A DNA stretch of 64,000 nt from Closterium sp. Naga37s-1. Taxonomy: Eukaryota; Streptophyta; Zygnematophyceae; Desmidiales; Closteriaceae. Location: positions 2,586,001 through 2,650,000 of the forward strand of contig CANJKZ010001237.1 of NCBI GenBank assembly GCA_947471745.1. Direction: 5' to 3'. The notes beneath the pieces are model-generated. The model had not been told where the DNA came from. It saw only the letters and a program-made list of their open reading frames with translations, and searched no databases. This document shows, one piece after another, positions 42,500-51,482 of the stretch (positions are counted from its first letter, which is position 1; every line of letters starts with the position of its first letter). The translations under genes were made by a program, and so were the position numbers.

Positions 42500-42520
42500 C
42501 CCCCACTTCGCCTATGGGGG
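42500..42520 (+). promoter_or_regulatory. E3 polypurine tract in a hairpin
   Basis: CCCCCA, nine bases, TGGGGG, as in E1 and E5, though the loop has one substitution. Confidence 0.75.
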
Positions 42521-42522
42521 TG

Positions 42523-42660
42523 TGTCAAAACATATGTGTTCAATGTTATCTAGGCTACGTAGGGGCTAGCCTTCGGGGGTACACAATTCACCTCGACACT
42601 CTTGCTTGTACCCCCATCCCTGACCTAATCCATTCATTCCCGTTTTACCTAGTTTTCACA
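42523..42660 (+). repeat. E3 3' LTR (138 bp)
   Basis: It starts TGTCAAAACA and ends TTCACA, followed by the CAGGC duplication and the rest of the E2 LTR. Confidence 0.95.
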
Positions 42661-42665
42661 CAGGC

Positions 42666-42935
42666 GTAACTGTCCATACAGTTACACGCAGCGTCTCGTA
42701 ACAAGAAGAAGAGCAATGGTCAGAGTCACTGTAGAACTGCCTGTAAAACGGTTAGAATAAGGGAATGTATCCCTTAGAGTACATGGCTAGTTTGATCTAT
42801 TTATTGTGTGTAATTTTATCCATTAAATCAATCCTTGGCATTTACATTCACTATGCACAAGTTCCCTACCACAAGACTTTCGCTATCAAATATCTCTAAG
42901 GTAGACCTATTCTATCCAAGATCCTCACTATAACA
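42666..42935 (+). repeat. E2 3' LTR, right part
   Basis: It continues the E2 LTR after the E3 duplication and ends TAACA at 42935, with AACTT following. With 12337-12534 it makes 468 bp. Confidence 0.94.
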
Positions 42936-43010
42936 AACTTTTGATCAGAACAAATCAGAGTACATAGTAAAATATATAGAAATATGTATATATATATATA
43001 TATATGTTTG
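42936..43010. other. Short AT-rich gap with (TA)n
   Basis: About 75 bases between E2 and E8 with a TA microsatellite at about 42987-43004. The last five bases GTTTG are the E8 duplication. Confidence 0.85.
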
Positions 43011-43138
43011 TCTCAGAAGTAGAAGCAACGGAATGGTGTGACTAGGAAAGCAAGGCAGTACAAATATGAAACCCTAACTGAGTTGTACTCACTAAGGAGC
43101 ACCTCACTGCAGCCTATAACAAAAAATAACATTTGACA
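43011..43138 (-). repeat. E8 3' LTR (128 bp, left copy)
   Basis: On the minus strand it starts TGTCAAATG and ends CTGAGA, so the last bases are GA and not the usual CA. Both copies share this end. Confidence 0.93.
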
Positions 43139-43140
43139 CA

Positions 43141-43162
43141 CCCCCATAGGCTAAGTGAGGGG
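43141..43162 (-). promoter_or_regulatory. E8 polypurine tract in an imperfect hairpin
   Basis: The plus strand has CCCCCA and TGAGGGG around a nine-base loop. The stem has one bulge or mismatch compared with its relatives. Confidence 0.6.
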
Positions 43163-43468
43163 CATCAAAGCAAGCAGGGTGAACAAACGGTCACAAGACC
43201 AGTCAAGACAAGAAGCAAAGCAAGCTCAGGGTGGATCTCAAGGACACCACACAAGCACAAGCAAGCGGCCACAAGGCCAGTTCAAGAGAGCACAATATAT
43301 ATAAAGGCAATGACAAGCAGAACACGCAACAAGAGCAACACTATAGCAACCGTGGGCCTACCTCAACAAGCCCTAGCTGCACACAGAGCCTGTGGTGGTC
43401 ACCAGGCGCAAGGCCTTGGTGAAGACGTCGGCAGTGTTGGCCTCTGAGGCCACAAAGTCCAAGCGTGC

Positions 43469-43857
43469 CTAGCCGCGTCGCTGTAGCTCTCGCAGAAGAA
43501 AGTACCTCACATCAATATGCTTCACTCTGCTCTCCAGCCAAGGCTCTCGACACAGGAGGATCATGGCCTTATTGTCAGCGTACAAGGTCCGTGCAGAGCG
43601 AGGCCGCTCACCAAGGTCAGTGAGCAAGAAGGTCACCAGGGAAGCTCCTGTGCCGCCATGGCACCAGCGTAGATCTCTGCCTCTGCATTGGACGAAGCCA
43701 CAGACGACAACCGTGTAGACCTCCACGACACAGCACCAGCACCCAGACTGAAGCAGTAACCCTGAGTCGAACGTTGAGTCTCCACGTCGTCAGCGTAGGA
43801 AGAGTCATAGTGACCGGTCAACACAACTGGTTGTGTCCCTCCAAGCACAAGCCCCAT
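43469..43857 (-). pseudogene. E8 RNase H, frameshifted
   Basis: Two frames are needed. One at 43633-43857 holds MGLVLGG, GHYDSSYADD and AEAEIYAGAMA. The other, below about 43640, holds FLLTDLGERP, YADNKAMILL and VKHIDVRYFLLRELQRRG. All three RNase H acids are present. The frames join near 43640. Confidence 0.88.
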
Positions 43858-43878
43858 GCCTGATGTAGTCGCCAGGTA

Positions 43879-45528
43879 CTACGCCACCCTCACAGCAGCT
43901 GTCCAGTGAACAGGACGGTGTCTCCCAGTCACAAAAAAGCGATAGAGGACGCTGAGGGGAAAGGCGAGGTCCGGCCGAGTACAAGTCATCAGGTACATGA
44001 GGCAGCCCACGAGCTCTGCGTAGGGACCACTAGACTCAAAGGGCTCGTCGGGAAAAGGGCCAGTGAGTCGGTGGTCAACGGCAAGAGGAGTGGGCCGTGT
44101 GGTGGAGAACTGAAACCCGAGCCGCCGAAGGACCTGCTGCACCATGTGTGACTGAGTCAGTGTGATGGTGCGAGCGGCTCTGTCCCTGGTGATCTGCAGG
44201 CCAAGGTAGCGCTGCAGTTCACCGAGGTCAGTGCACGTGTGTGTCTTCTGCAGTTTGGACTTCACCTCAGCCAGAGCTTCCCTGTCTGCTGTAGCAAAGA
44301 CCAAGCCGTCGACGTAAACTAGTATAAAGAAAGGAGTGGAACTAGCGCGAACAAATAGCGACGGGTCGGCAGAGGAAGGACGAAATTCAAGGTCACGAAG
44401 CGTGGAGCGAAGAGTGTCGTGCCACTCACGGGGAGACTGGCGGAGACCGTAGACTGGCCGCCTCAGGCTCCACTGGGTCCCAAGTGGGAAGGTGTCAGAG
44501 AATCCAGGAGGACGCCGCAGCCAGATCTCCTCGTGTAGGCGGCCCTGGAGAAACGCAGTGGAGAAGTCGAGGGAGTGCAACACGTAGTCTCGCTGTGCTG
44601 CTACGTGCAGTAACACCCGAAGAGTAGTCATCTTCGGGGTCGGGGCGAAGGTATGGAAGAAGTCAACTCCCTCACGCTGACTGAAACCCCTAGCCACGTA
44701 GCGCGCCTTAAACACAGGCGGTGAACCAGGCGGCCGCTTCACCTTGAAGAGCCATATGCCATCGACAACGTTCGCCCTGGGAGGGGGAACTGCGTCGACG
44801 TAAGTGCCTGTGGATCTCAAAGACGCTAACTCTGAGTCCATAGCCACTTTCCACTGAGAGGCCCACTCCCCTGAAACTGCCTCACGGTACGTGCGAGGTG
44901 TCGGTATGTCAAGGGCGTCGGGGTCTCCCTCAAGGGAAAGTAGCATGGGGCAGAGAGAGGGGGAAGCAGCTGCTAAGAACTCCAGCTCAAACTGCCTATC
45001 CTCTAGGACGTCACAGCCAAGGGCAGACTCACCCCCGACGGACAGAGGATGGGGAGGTGGAGCAGCCACCACACGCGTGGCGTAGTCAAGACGGCGGGTG
45101 GAAGCAAAGTCAGCGACAGCGGCAGTAAGAGCCGAGACTGACGACGGAGAGGCACGAGGGTCGGTGACAAGAGAGTCGAGAACACGGGGAGACAACAGGG
45201 CGAGCAGCACGGTAGTAGTCAGTGATAGGGTGAGAGGAAACGGTGAGAGACGACTCAGGAGTTGAGGGGAGAACAGACACAGGCGGAGAACGACGAGGAG
45301 GAGAACGAAACAAGACAGTGCGGAGGTCGGCAAGAGGAGACGAGGGCCGAGCACGCGGAGGACAACGACTGGTCCAGTCGTGCGGGACAACAGGAGGAGA
45401 CGCCTGTGACTGAGGAGGAGAGAAAACAGCCGGAGTCGAGTCCGGAGGAGGAAACGTAGGACCGTACGCGGTAGGAGACTGTGAGTGGACAGGAGGAGAG
45501 GAAGGAAGACCAAGGGCCCGAAGGCCAC
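43879..45528 (-). pseudogene. E8 reverse transcriptase, catalytic mutant
   Basis: The RT part (from about 45130 downward) has LDYATRVV, MDSELASLRSTGTYV, FKARYVARGFSQREGV, LDFSTAFLQG and VYGLRQSPREW. The catalytic box reads YVDG where YVDD is required (near 44310), so the second metal-binding Asp is lost. The upstream half of this open frame (Leu/Val-rich) is a shifted reading of the Ser/Pro spacer. The end at 43879 is a stop before YLATTSGMG, where relatives read RYLCSTSGMG. Confidence 0.92.
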
Positions 45529-46570
45529 TCACTGGAGGGAACAGCTGCTGCAAAAGGGGCGGCTGCGGCGGCTGCTGCTGCTACTGCTGCTGGTCCAACT
45601 GCTGCAACTCCTGCCTCTCCTGCTCCAACCGCTCTTGCTCCTCGCGCTCAAGCCGGCGAAGGGCTTAGAGACGGGTGTCGTAGCGGTGGGGAGGTGCAGT
45701 GGGCGCCGCAGTAGGCGTGCCTCCAGCTCCTGTCTCCTCAGTACTAGCTCCTACAGCGCCAGCACCTCCTGCTCCAGCACCCCCAGAACTAGCACCACCA
45801 GCGCCAGTACCTCCAGCTCCAGCACCCCCAGAGCTAGCGCCACCAGCGCCAGCACCTCCGGCTCCAGCACCCCCAGAACTAGCACCTCCATTGCCAGTAC
45901 CTCTAGCTCCAGCACCCCCAGAACTAGCGCCAGCAGCGCCAGCAGCTCTAGTACCCCCAGAACTAGCACCGCAAGTGCCAGCACCTCCAGCTCTAACACC
46001 TCTCGAACGAGCGCCCCCAGACCGAGGACCGCCCGCGGCAGTACCTCCAGCTCCAACACCACCGGAGTCCACAGTAACGTGTCGCAGAAGTGCCGAAGGC
46101 TGCTGAGAGGACTGTGAGGAGGACTGCGGGGAGGGAGACGCTACCTGACGTGCGACCGAGGGTAGAGGGGTAGCGTGAGACACACCTGATGGGGCAGGAC
46201 CAGGGGGGGGCGGGGGTACCGGAGGAGCGGGAATAGGGGGAGGAGAGGGTGCGAGGAAGAGGGGGGGAGGGGGGACCGGGAGACTTCGACAGGGGTACCG
46301 GGTGTAGTAGGACACGGACTCGTCAAACCGGACGTCACGAGAGTCGAGAAACTGGTGGAGGGGCGGGTGGTAAAAGGAGTAATCGGGAGAGCCCATCGGG
46401 AAACCAAGGAAGACACAGGGGATGGTGCGAGCCGAGAGCTTGTCCGCAGAGGTGTCGCGAATAAGCGCAAGGCAGCCCCAGACACGAAAGGCCGACCCAA
46501 CACCAGGGGACCCGGTCCAAAGACGGGTCGGTGAAACATCTGGCCGCGAGACACGCGGCTGGAGGTTCAG
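45529..46570 (-). pseudogene. E8 integrase C-terminal part and spacer
   Basis: After the TAG at 46571-46573 the reading continues LNLQPRV, CVFLGFPMGSPDYSFYH and RFDESVSYYTRYP. It then enters a Gly/Ala/Ser repeat region (SGGAGAGGAG, about 45730-46060) ending in YDTRL and a stop at 45665-45667. A Glu/Gln-rich stretch (LEREEQERLEQERQ) follows in the same frame, not seen in E1, E5 or E7. No LREW module is evident here. Confidence 0.82.
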
Positions 46571-48063
46571 CTAGTGCGCGGCGTAGCGAAGCGCGTAGGG
46601 CCACAGAAAATGGGGCGCACGTGCATGGATCATGGACGTGCGGGCGATGTCCATGACCAAGCCAATGCGGCGCTCAGCAACCCCATTCTGCTGTGGGGAC
46701 TCCGGCAGCGTCCAGGACTGTTTGATGCCCTGCTCGCCGCAGAACCCGGCAAGGACGCCGGAGCGAAACTCACCCCCACGGTCGGAGTAGAGACAACGGA
46801 CATGACTACCACGAGTGCCCTTAGTGGCCAGAAGCCACCGGATCAGCGTAGAAGTCACATCGGACTTCTTCGCGAGAGGAAACACCGTGGTGTACCTGGA
46901 GTAGTCGTCAACGACCACTAGAAAGTAGCACTCCCTCTCAGGTCCCAGCGTAGGGGCAGGGCCCCAGACGTCCAAGTGGAGAGTCTGGAAGGGAGCAGTG
47001 GCCGGACGAAGGGAGGAGGAGTGCGGAGTGGCGCGCAGGCGGCCAACGACGCAAGGAGTGCAAGGTGGAGCAAGCGAGGGAGGGAGCGACGGAAAGACGT
47101 GCGGGAGACCTGAGACAAGACTGTGACTAGCCATGCTGCGGAGGCGGGGGATCGACGGGTGACAATGACAGTGGTGCCACAAGACGGTCGGGTGGGCGAG
47201 AGATCGACAGGAGCAAGATGCAGCAACCTGACCAGACGCAGCAACCTGACTAGACACAGCAACCGGAGGGGACGCAGTAACCTGACCGGACTCTGCTACC
47301 TGGGGGGACGCAGTCACCTGACCGGACTCTGCTACATGGGAGGACGTAGTGTGCAGAACAAAGAGACATGAGTGGGGCTCCCTGGTGAACGTGGCAAGAA
47401 GTGCCCCGGTGGAAGCGCCAGTACAGATCGCCGTCCTCCCGTACGTAGGAAAAGTGACTGTGATCCCACGGTCCTGAATGTATCCAACACCCACCAAGTT
47501 CCGAGAGAACGAGGGGGTGTAGAGACCAGTGAGGGAACCAGAAGGGACAGCCGGGCACGGGAGAGTGGTCGAGCTGCGAGCGACTGCTGGTCCTGAACTA
47601 GGATCAGCCAGGGCAGCTGGGACTGGAGCCGAAAGAGGTGTGACATTGGTGTGGTCGCGGAAGAAGCACTGCGACGCGCCTGAGTCCAGCGTGAAGGAGA
47701 GCGACGCGACAGCAGTCGTCACGGCTGGACTAGTGACTACACAAGCACCTACACTAAAAGCACAAGTACCTACACTAGCAACAGGCAAAGAGCCTAAGCT
47801 GGGTACACGCAAGCCAAGAGACCCATACGTGACAGAATAAACAGCATCCATAGACATATCAAACACATGGTAACCAGTACGAGACAGACCGGGCCAGATC
47901 GGTGGCCTCGACTGAGACCCAAAACGCTCACGGTAAAGGTCGTCGAGGCGACTATAGCAGCGGTGTGCAGAGTGGTCAGGACGCCAGCAGGTAGTGCCAG
48001 CACCAGGGCCAGTCAGGATCCGGTACTGGTAGGGGCCGACGTCGCGACCACCGCGACGAGCCC
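46571..48063 (-). pseudogene. E8 zinc-finger remnant, protease and integrase
   Basis: The segment begins near PYQYRILTGPGAG, followed by C-X4-H-X4-C (CWRPDHSAHRC), which aligns to the second half of the relatives' finger; the first Cys is not there. Then come MSMDAVYSV, protease DSGASQCFF, short ESGQVTASPQVA repeats, integrase zinc region HHCHCHP and CTPC, and core D (LHLDVWGP), D (LYSDRGGEF) and E (QNGVAERR). TAG at 46571-46573 replaces Gln of AAHQLN. The core looks intact up to that stop. Confidence 0.9.
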
Positions 48064-48647
48064 CCCAGCTGGCTGGGCCGCTGCTGCAGCCAACGCTACC
48101 CGAACCACCAGCCCCCCACGGCTGCTGAGGGCGCCACTGCTGCTGAGGGCGCCACTGCTGCCGAGGGCGCCACTGCTGCCGAGGGTGCCACTGGTGCTGA
48201 GGGCGCCACTGCTGCTGAGGTTCCCATTGTTGAACATCCGCTGCTAGAACAGCTAGGAGCGCCCGGTGAAACTAGGCGAGGAACGGCCGGAGCACGGAGC
48301 AAACTGAGCTAGAAACGACTCGAGCAGGAACGGCTGGTGTGAGACACGGCCGGAGCTAGAAACGGAAGGCTAGAAACTACGGGCTCGAGGAGTGGCTGGA
48401 GCGAGGAGCGAGAACAACTAGGAGAGCCAGGTGAAACTAGGCGAGGAACGGCCGGAGCACGGAGCGAGAACAACCAGGAGCGCCAAAGGTACACTAGGAC
48501 TAGGAGTAGCGGCCTCCAGCCGCGGCGAAACGGTGAACCCAGTGAAGGAACGGTAGGGAACGGGAAAAACGACGGTGAGAAAACCCGAGAACGGCCTGCT
48601 ACGGGCCGTGGCGCGCTAAAGGTGCCAGCCGCTGCGAGAGGTGCCAG
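48064..48647 (-). other. E8 leader, repetitive
   Basis: Repeats of GGGCGCCACTGCTGC (48130-48230) and two copies of an about 60-bp block containing GTGAAACTAGGCGAGGAACG (near 48269 and 48440). No Gag-like protein can be read. Confidence 0.7.
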
Positions 48648-48940
48648 TGGGCGGCTAGAAGGAGGTGTGGGCGGCTAGGAGGAGGTGTGGGCGGCTGGGA
48701 GGAGGTGTGGGCGGCTAGGAGGAGGTGTGGGCGGCTAGGAGGAGGTGTGGGCGGCTAGGAGGAGGTGTGGGCGGCTAGGAGGAGGTGTGGGCGGCTAGGA
48801 GGAGGTGTGGGCGGCTAGGAGGAGGTGTGGGCGGCTAGGAGGAGGTGTGGGCGGCTAGGAGGAGGTGTGGGTGGTTAGGAGAAGGTGTGGGCGGCTAGGA
48901 GGAGGCGTGGGCGGTTAGGAGGAGGTGTGGGCGGCTAGGA
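48648..48940 (-). repeat. E8 minisatellite, 20-bp unit
   Basis: About 15 head-to-tail units of GGGCGGCTAGGAGGAGGTGT with few changes. Confidence 0.97.
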
Positions 48941-49094
48941 AGGTACGTGAGGTGCTGGGGCGCGCATGTCTGTCCAGGGGCGCGCGTTCCTGGCCAGGGG
49001 CGCGCGCTGCTATGCCCGGGTGGCGCGCGCTGCTCTGCTAGGGCGCGCGCTGCCCTGTACGTTGGCGCGCGCTGCACTGCAGGGGCGCGCGTTG

Positions 49095-49320
49095 CTCTGC
49101 ACGGGCGACACGACGGGCTGCGGCAAGGCGCACGGGCGACGCGACGGGCTGGGGCAGGACGCACGGGCGACGCAACGGGCTGGGGCAGGGCGCACGGGCT
49201 ACGCGACGGGCTAGGGCAGGGCGCACGGGCGACGCGACGGGCTAGGGCAGGGCGCACGGGCTACGCGACGGGCTGGGGCAGGGCGCACGCGCGAAGCTAC
49301 GGGCTGGGGCAGGGCGCACG
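49095..49320 (-). repeat. E8 minisatellite, 31-bp unit
   Basis: About seven units around GCGACGGGCTGGGGCAGGGC with exact 31-base spacing (49141, 49172, 49203, 49234, 49265). The unit carries GCAGGGCGCACGGGC(G/T)AC. Confidence 0.93.
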
Positions 49321-49553
49321 CTAGGCTAGGGCGCGGGCTCGGCGCGGGCTGAGCGTGGGCTCGCGCTAGGTTAGGTCGCGGGCTCTAGGGTCGCGCGGAA
49401 ACGGGCTAGGAAGGAGGGCGGAACCTAGGGCGTGAGGCGCCACGGACGGAGCGAGCTAGGCTAGGCGAGGCGAGGGAACGAACCTACGGGACGACGGAGC
49501 GACCACGGAGCGACGGAGCGGCCTTAGGCTAGGCTAGGTTAGGAGCGTACCCA

Positions 49554-49565
49554 CTCATGATACCA
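49554..49565 (-). promoter_or_regulatory. E8 primer binding site
   Basis: The minus strand reads TGGTATCATGAG, matching the first seven bases of the initiator-Met tRNA site and then diverging. Position next to the LTR supports it. Confidence 0.7.
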
Positions 49566-49693
49566 TCTCAGAAGTAGAAGCAACGGAATGGTGTGACTAG
49601 GAAAGCAAGGCAGTACAAATATGAAACCCTGACTGAGTTGTACTCACTAAGGAGCACCTCACTGCAGCCTATAACAAACAATAACATTTGACA
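49566..49693 (-). repeat. E8 5' LTR (128 bp, right copy)
   Basis: Two substitutions from the left copy. It is followed by GTTTG. Confidence 0.93.
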
Positions 49694-50199
49694 GTTTGAA
49701 ACTCGTGTAACATGATGCTTGTTTTTTTCTATGTTGCAGTGCTATATTTTTTTTTCCGTTTAATAATGGCCCAATGAAATTCCTGAAACGTGTGAAGAAA
49801 TTTTGGTGAGAGACTGACCTCTTTGCTGACAATGCACCACCAATGGTAGCAAGTCAATATTTGTCAATGAGGTTGTTTCTACTTTCACTTTCATACAGTA
49901 CTTTGATACGTCATTTTCGACTATCCACAACTTGTACGCGTTTGCATCTCAGTGGCTGCTCCTGGCTCCCCCATCCCACACCCACACGCTTTGTGGGATT
50001 GTCGCTCCCACACTCCAATGCATCCACTTAGCAAATCACCTGGGCAGCTGTACTCAGCGCGGCTCGGCGGAATGCTGTGACTCTCCACAGGCTCACCTAT
50101 CCGCATTCTGAACCGCACGGGAAACCTTCTCACAACGTTCAACCCCGAAAGTCATTCTGAAATGCAGAAGCGACAGCTGCACCACAGCAATCGTGACTC

Positions 50200-50370
50200 A
50201 GGACGCGTCAACTCCCCCTAATTTCGGCGAACGATCGTGCGATCCCGATCTTCCGCCGTACTGAAAACCTGTTACTAGCATCCCAGAATCTCTAAACCAT
50301 TTTTAACCCCGTAATCAAACGACCCTGCGCAGGATCAATCGCGCAAATGTGGTGGGAGTTGACGCGTCCT
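50200..50370. repeat. Inverted repeat with 17-bp perfect arms
   Basis: AGGACGCGTCAACTCCC at 50200-50216 and its exact reverse complement at 50354-50370, with 137 bases between. The arms contain ACGCGT. No target duplication was seen, so it is not clearly a MITE. Confidence 0.85.
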
Positions 50371-50507
50371 CAAAACCTTCCCAGCTACTACGTATATTAC
50401 TGGGGAACTCGATACCTAAGCTATTACCTTTTTATTGATTCTTCGTTTCTCGGCATCTCTGGTAGTTCGCAGTATTCCCAGTTCGTCCCTCAGCTCTTAC
50501 TCTAAGG

Positions 50508-50572
50508 CGCATTCCACTGACGAAGTTAAACTCCCATCTCCGTAAACCGCATTCCTCTGACGAAGTTAAACT
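50508..50572 (+). repeat. Promoter-proximal direct repeat
   Basis: Two 25-bp copies (50508-50532 and 50548-50572) beginning CGCATTCC and ending GAAGTTAAACT, with one mismatch and 40-bp spacing. They end 34 bases upstream of the ATG, so they lie in the promoter or 5' UTR. Confidence 0.8.
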
Positions 50573-50606
50573 TATTTCGTGACCTTCACTGACAGCTTTC
50601 TTCCCC

Positions 50607-50945
50607 ATGGCTCACTGGAAGCGAGCAACTCTCTGCCTCCTCCTCGTCCTCGCGCTCTGCACGAGCGGCGCTCTCGCGGCGAAGAAGAAACGGTCGAAAT
50701 CGTCGAGCGCCGCCATTAAGATGCCGAGCATTGACAAGCTGCAGTTCGACATGGACGAGGCGAACAAGCGAGTGGCAGAGGCCGTTGGCGAAATGGACGA
50801 GGCGAAGAAAATCGTCGACGAAGCCATGCATGCGAAGAGACAGGCGGACCAGGAGGTGCGGAGACAGAATGAGCGAATGGCGGAAGCGATTGCGGAAGCG
50901 GAAAGGGCAGAGGCGGAAGCCAGAGCGGCTGGATACGTTTTTTAG
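50607..50945 (+). CDS. Small secreted coiled-coil protein (112 aa), unknown family
   Basis: The first ATG (context CCCCATGG) starts a typical signal peptide: MAHWKR, a Leu/Cys-rich core (residues 7-21), then a small-residue cleavage region ALAA. The mature part begins with a Lys/Ser-rich basic stretch (KKKRSKSSS). From about residue 40 to 108 it is almost all Ala, Glu, Lys, Asp, Arg and Met in heptad-like order (DEANKRVAEAVGEMDEAKK), predicting one long amphipathic helix or coiled coil. It ends GYVF. No enzyme motif is visible. The stop is in T-rich sequence, and a spliced continuation cannot be excluded. It converges with the similar secreted coiled-coil gene at 51.5-54.7 kb. Confidence 0.7.
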   Translation: MAHWKRATLCLLLVLALCTSGALAAKKKRSKSSSAAIKMPSIDKLQFDMDEANKRVAEAVGEMDEAKKIVDEAMHAKRQADQEVRRQNERMAEAIAEAERAEAEARAAGYVF

Positions 50946-51375
50946 GGCAAAGCGCTGAGAGGTGCGTGCGGACGTATCCAAGCCTCTCGCCGCTCAGCCT
51001 CGCGCGGCAAGATTCGTGTGACACGTCACGTCTCCCATGGCGCAGGCACCTGCATTTTGCATCGCTTTTTGGTATACGGTATCCGTTGGGGCATGTCCCA
51101 TGGAGGTGGGGAAATAAGGTGACATACGGTAATGACGACTCTACCGGTAGGTACAATAACGGTTTGCCGCACGGGGCCAATGCTGTTTCCGTTGATGATG
51201 GCTGGTGACGGCGCCTCTAGGTACAATGACCTTTTGTCATGAATAATTCCTTGTGATGGAGTATCATTGTACTCATTGAGTACATTTGAACACGACCCAC
51301 AACCACAAAGTGCCATATGCTTGAACCACACACTGCATTTGCAGCAATTCATGCATGAACCATCTTTTACAAGGT
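50946..51375. other. Intergenic region between convergent genes
   Basis: Contains the 3' ends of the plus-strand gene at 50.6 kb and the minus-strand gene at 51.4 kb. GGTACAATAACGG and GGTACAATGACC (near 51148 and 51221) form a weak repeat. No gene is supported. Confidence 0.5.
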
Positions 51376-51455
51376 CTACTTGTCACTTAGGTTGCTGTCA
51401 CTGCTGGTGTCGCTGGTCGTGCTGCTGTCCTCACTGATGCCCAGCTTCGCTTGCA
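51376..51455 (-). other. Second copy of the terminal exon of the coiled-coil gene
   Basis: On the minus strand this reads LQAKLGISEDSSTTSDTSSD and then SNLSDK plus TAG, a diverged copy of the last exon at 51483-51601. It lacks the upstream AQVHELENK part and a clear acceptor, so it is either an alternative last exon or a relic. Confidence 0.6.
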
Positions 51456-51482
51456 GGCATGAGCCAACCGTTACAAGGAGGT

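Larger units (their letters stand above)
12535..42660 (+). mobile_element. E3: Ty1/copia retrotransposon carrying E4 and E5
   Basis: It is bounded by 138-bp LTRs (12535-12672 and 42523-42660, 5 differences) and by CAGGC duplications. Its own length is about 7.6 kb. E4 interrupts gag and E5 interrupts the integrase zinc region. Rejoining the flanks of each insert restores a continuous reading of the protein. Many stops and frameshifts show it is inactive. Confidence 0.95.
6215..42935 (+). mobile_element. E2: Ty1/copia retrotransposon, oldest host of the nest
   Basis: It is bounded by 467/468-bp LTRs and by the 5-bp duplication AACTT at 6210-6214 and 42936-42940. Its own length without the nested elements is about 6.6 kb. 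E3 sits inside its 3' LTR, so that LTR is split into 12337-12534 and 42666-42935. The two LTRs differ at roughly 6% of positions by eye, the highest value in the window. The coding part is a different copia lineage from its neighbours: canonical CCHC knuckle, no glycine tract, longer LTRs. It is inactive (frameshifts, stops, YVND in place of YVDD). Confidence 0.95.
43011..49693 (-). mobile_element. E8: Ty1/copia retrotransposon lacking the Gag core
   Basis: It is 6,683 bp with 128-bp LTRs that differ at two positions (1.6%) and GTTTG duplications (43006-43010, 49694-49698). Protease, integrase, RT and RNase H are recognisable, but the conserved Gag core present in E3, E5, E7 and E9 is absent. 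Minisatellite arrays occupy that space. RT carries YVDG. It must depend on another element, or moved before the damage. Confidence 0.94.
49699..50606. other. Intergenic, 5' flank of the 50.6-kb gene
   Basis: Moderate-GC, non-repetitive DNA with no supported gene. It holds a 17-bp inverted repeat (50200-50370) and a 25-bp direct repeat just upstream of the gene. Confidence 0.6.

Noticed and set aside
42987..43004. (TA)n run as a promoter TATA or origin element
   Set aside because: A simple microsatellite at the junction of two retroelements with no nearby gene start.
48648..48940. Regular 20-bp array considered as a CRISPR
   Set aside because: There are no variable spacers, units are head-to-tail and nearly identical, the setting is a eukaryotic retroelement leader, and there are no cas genes.
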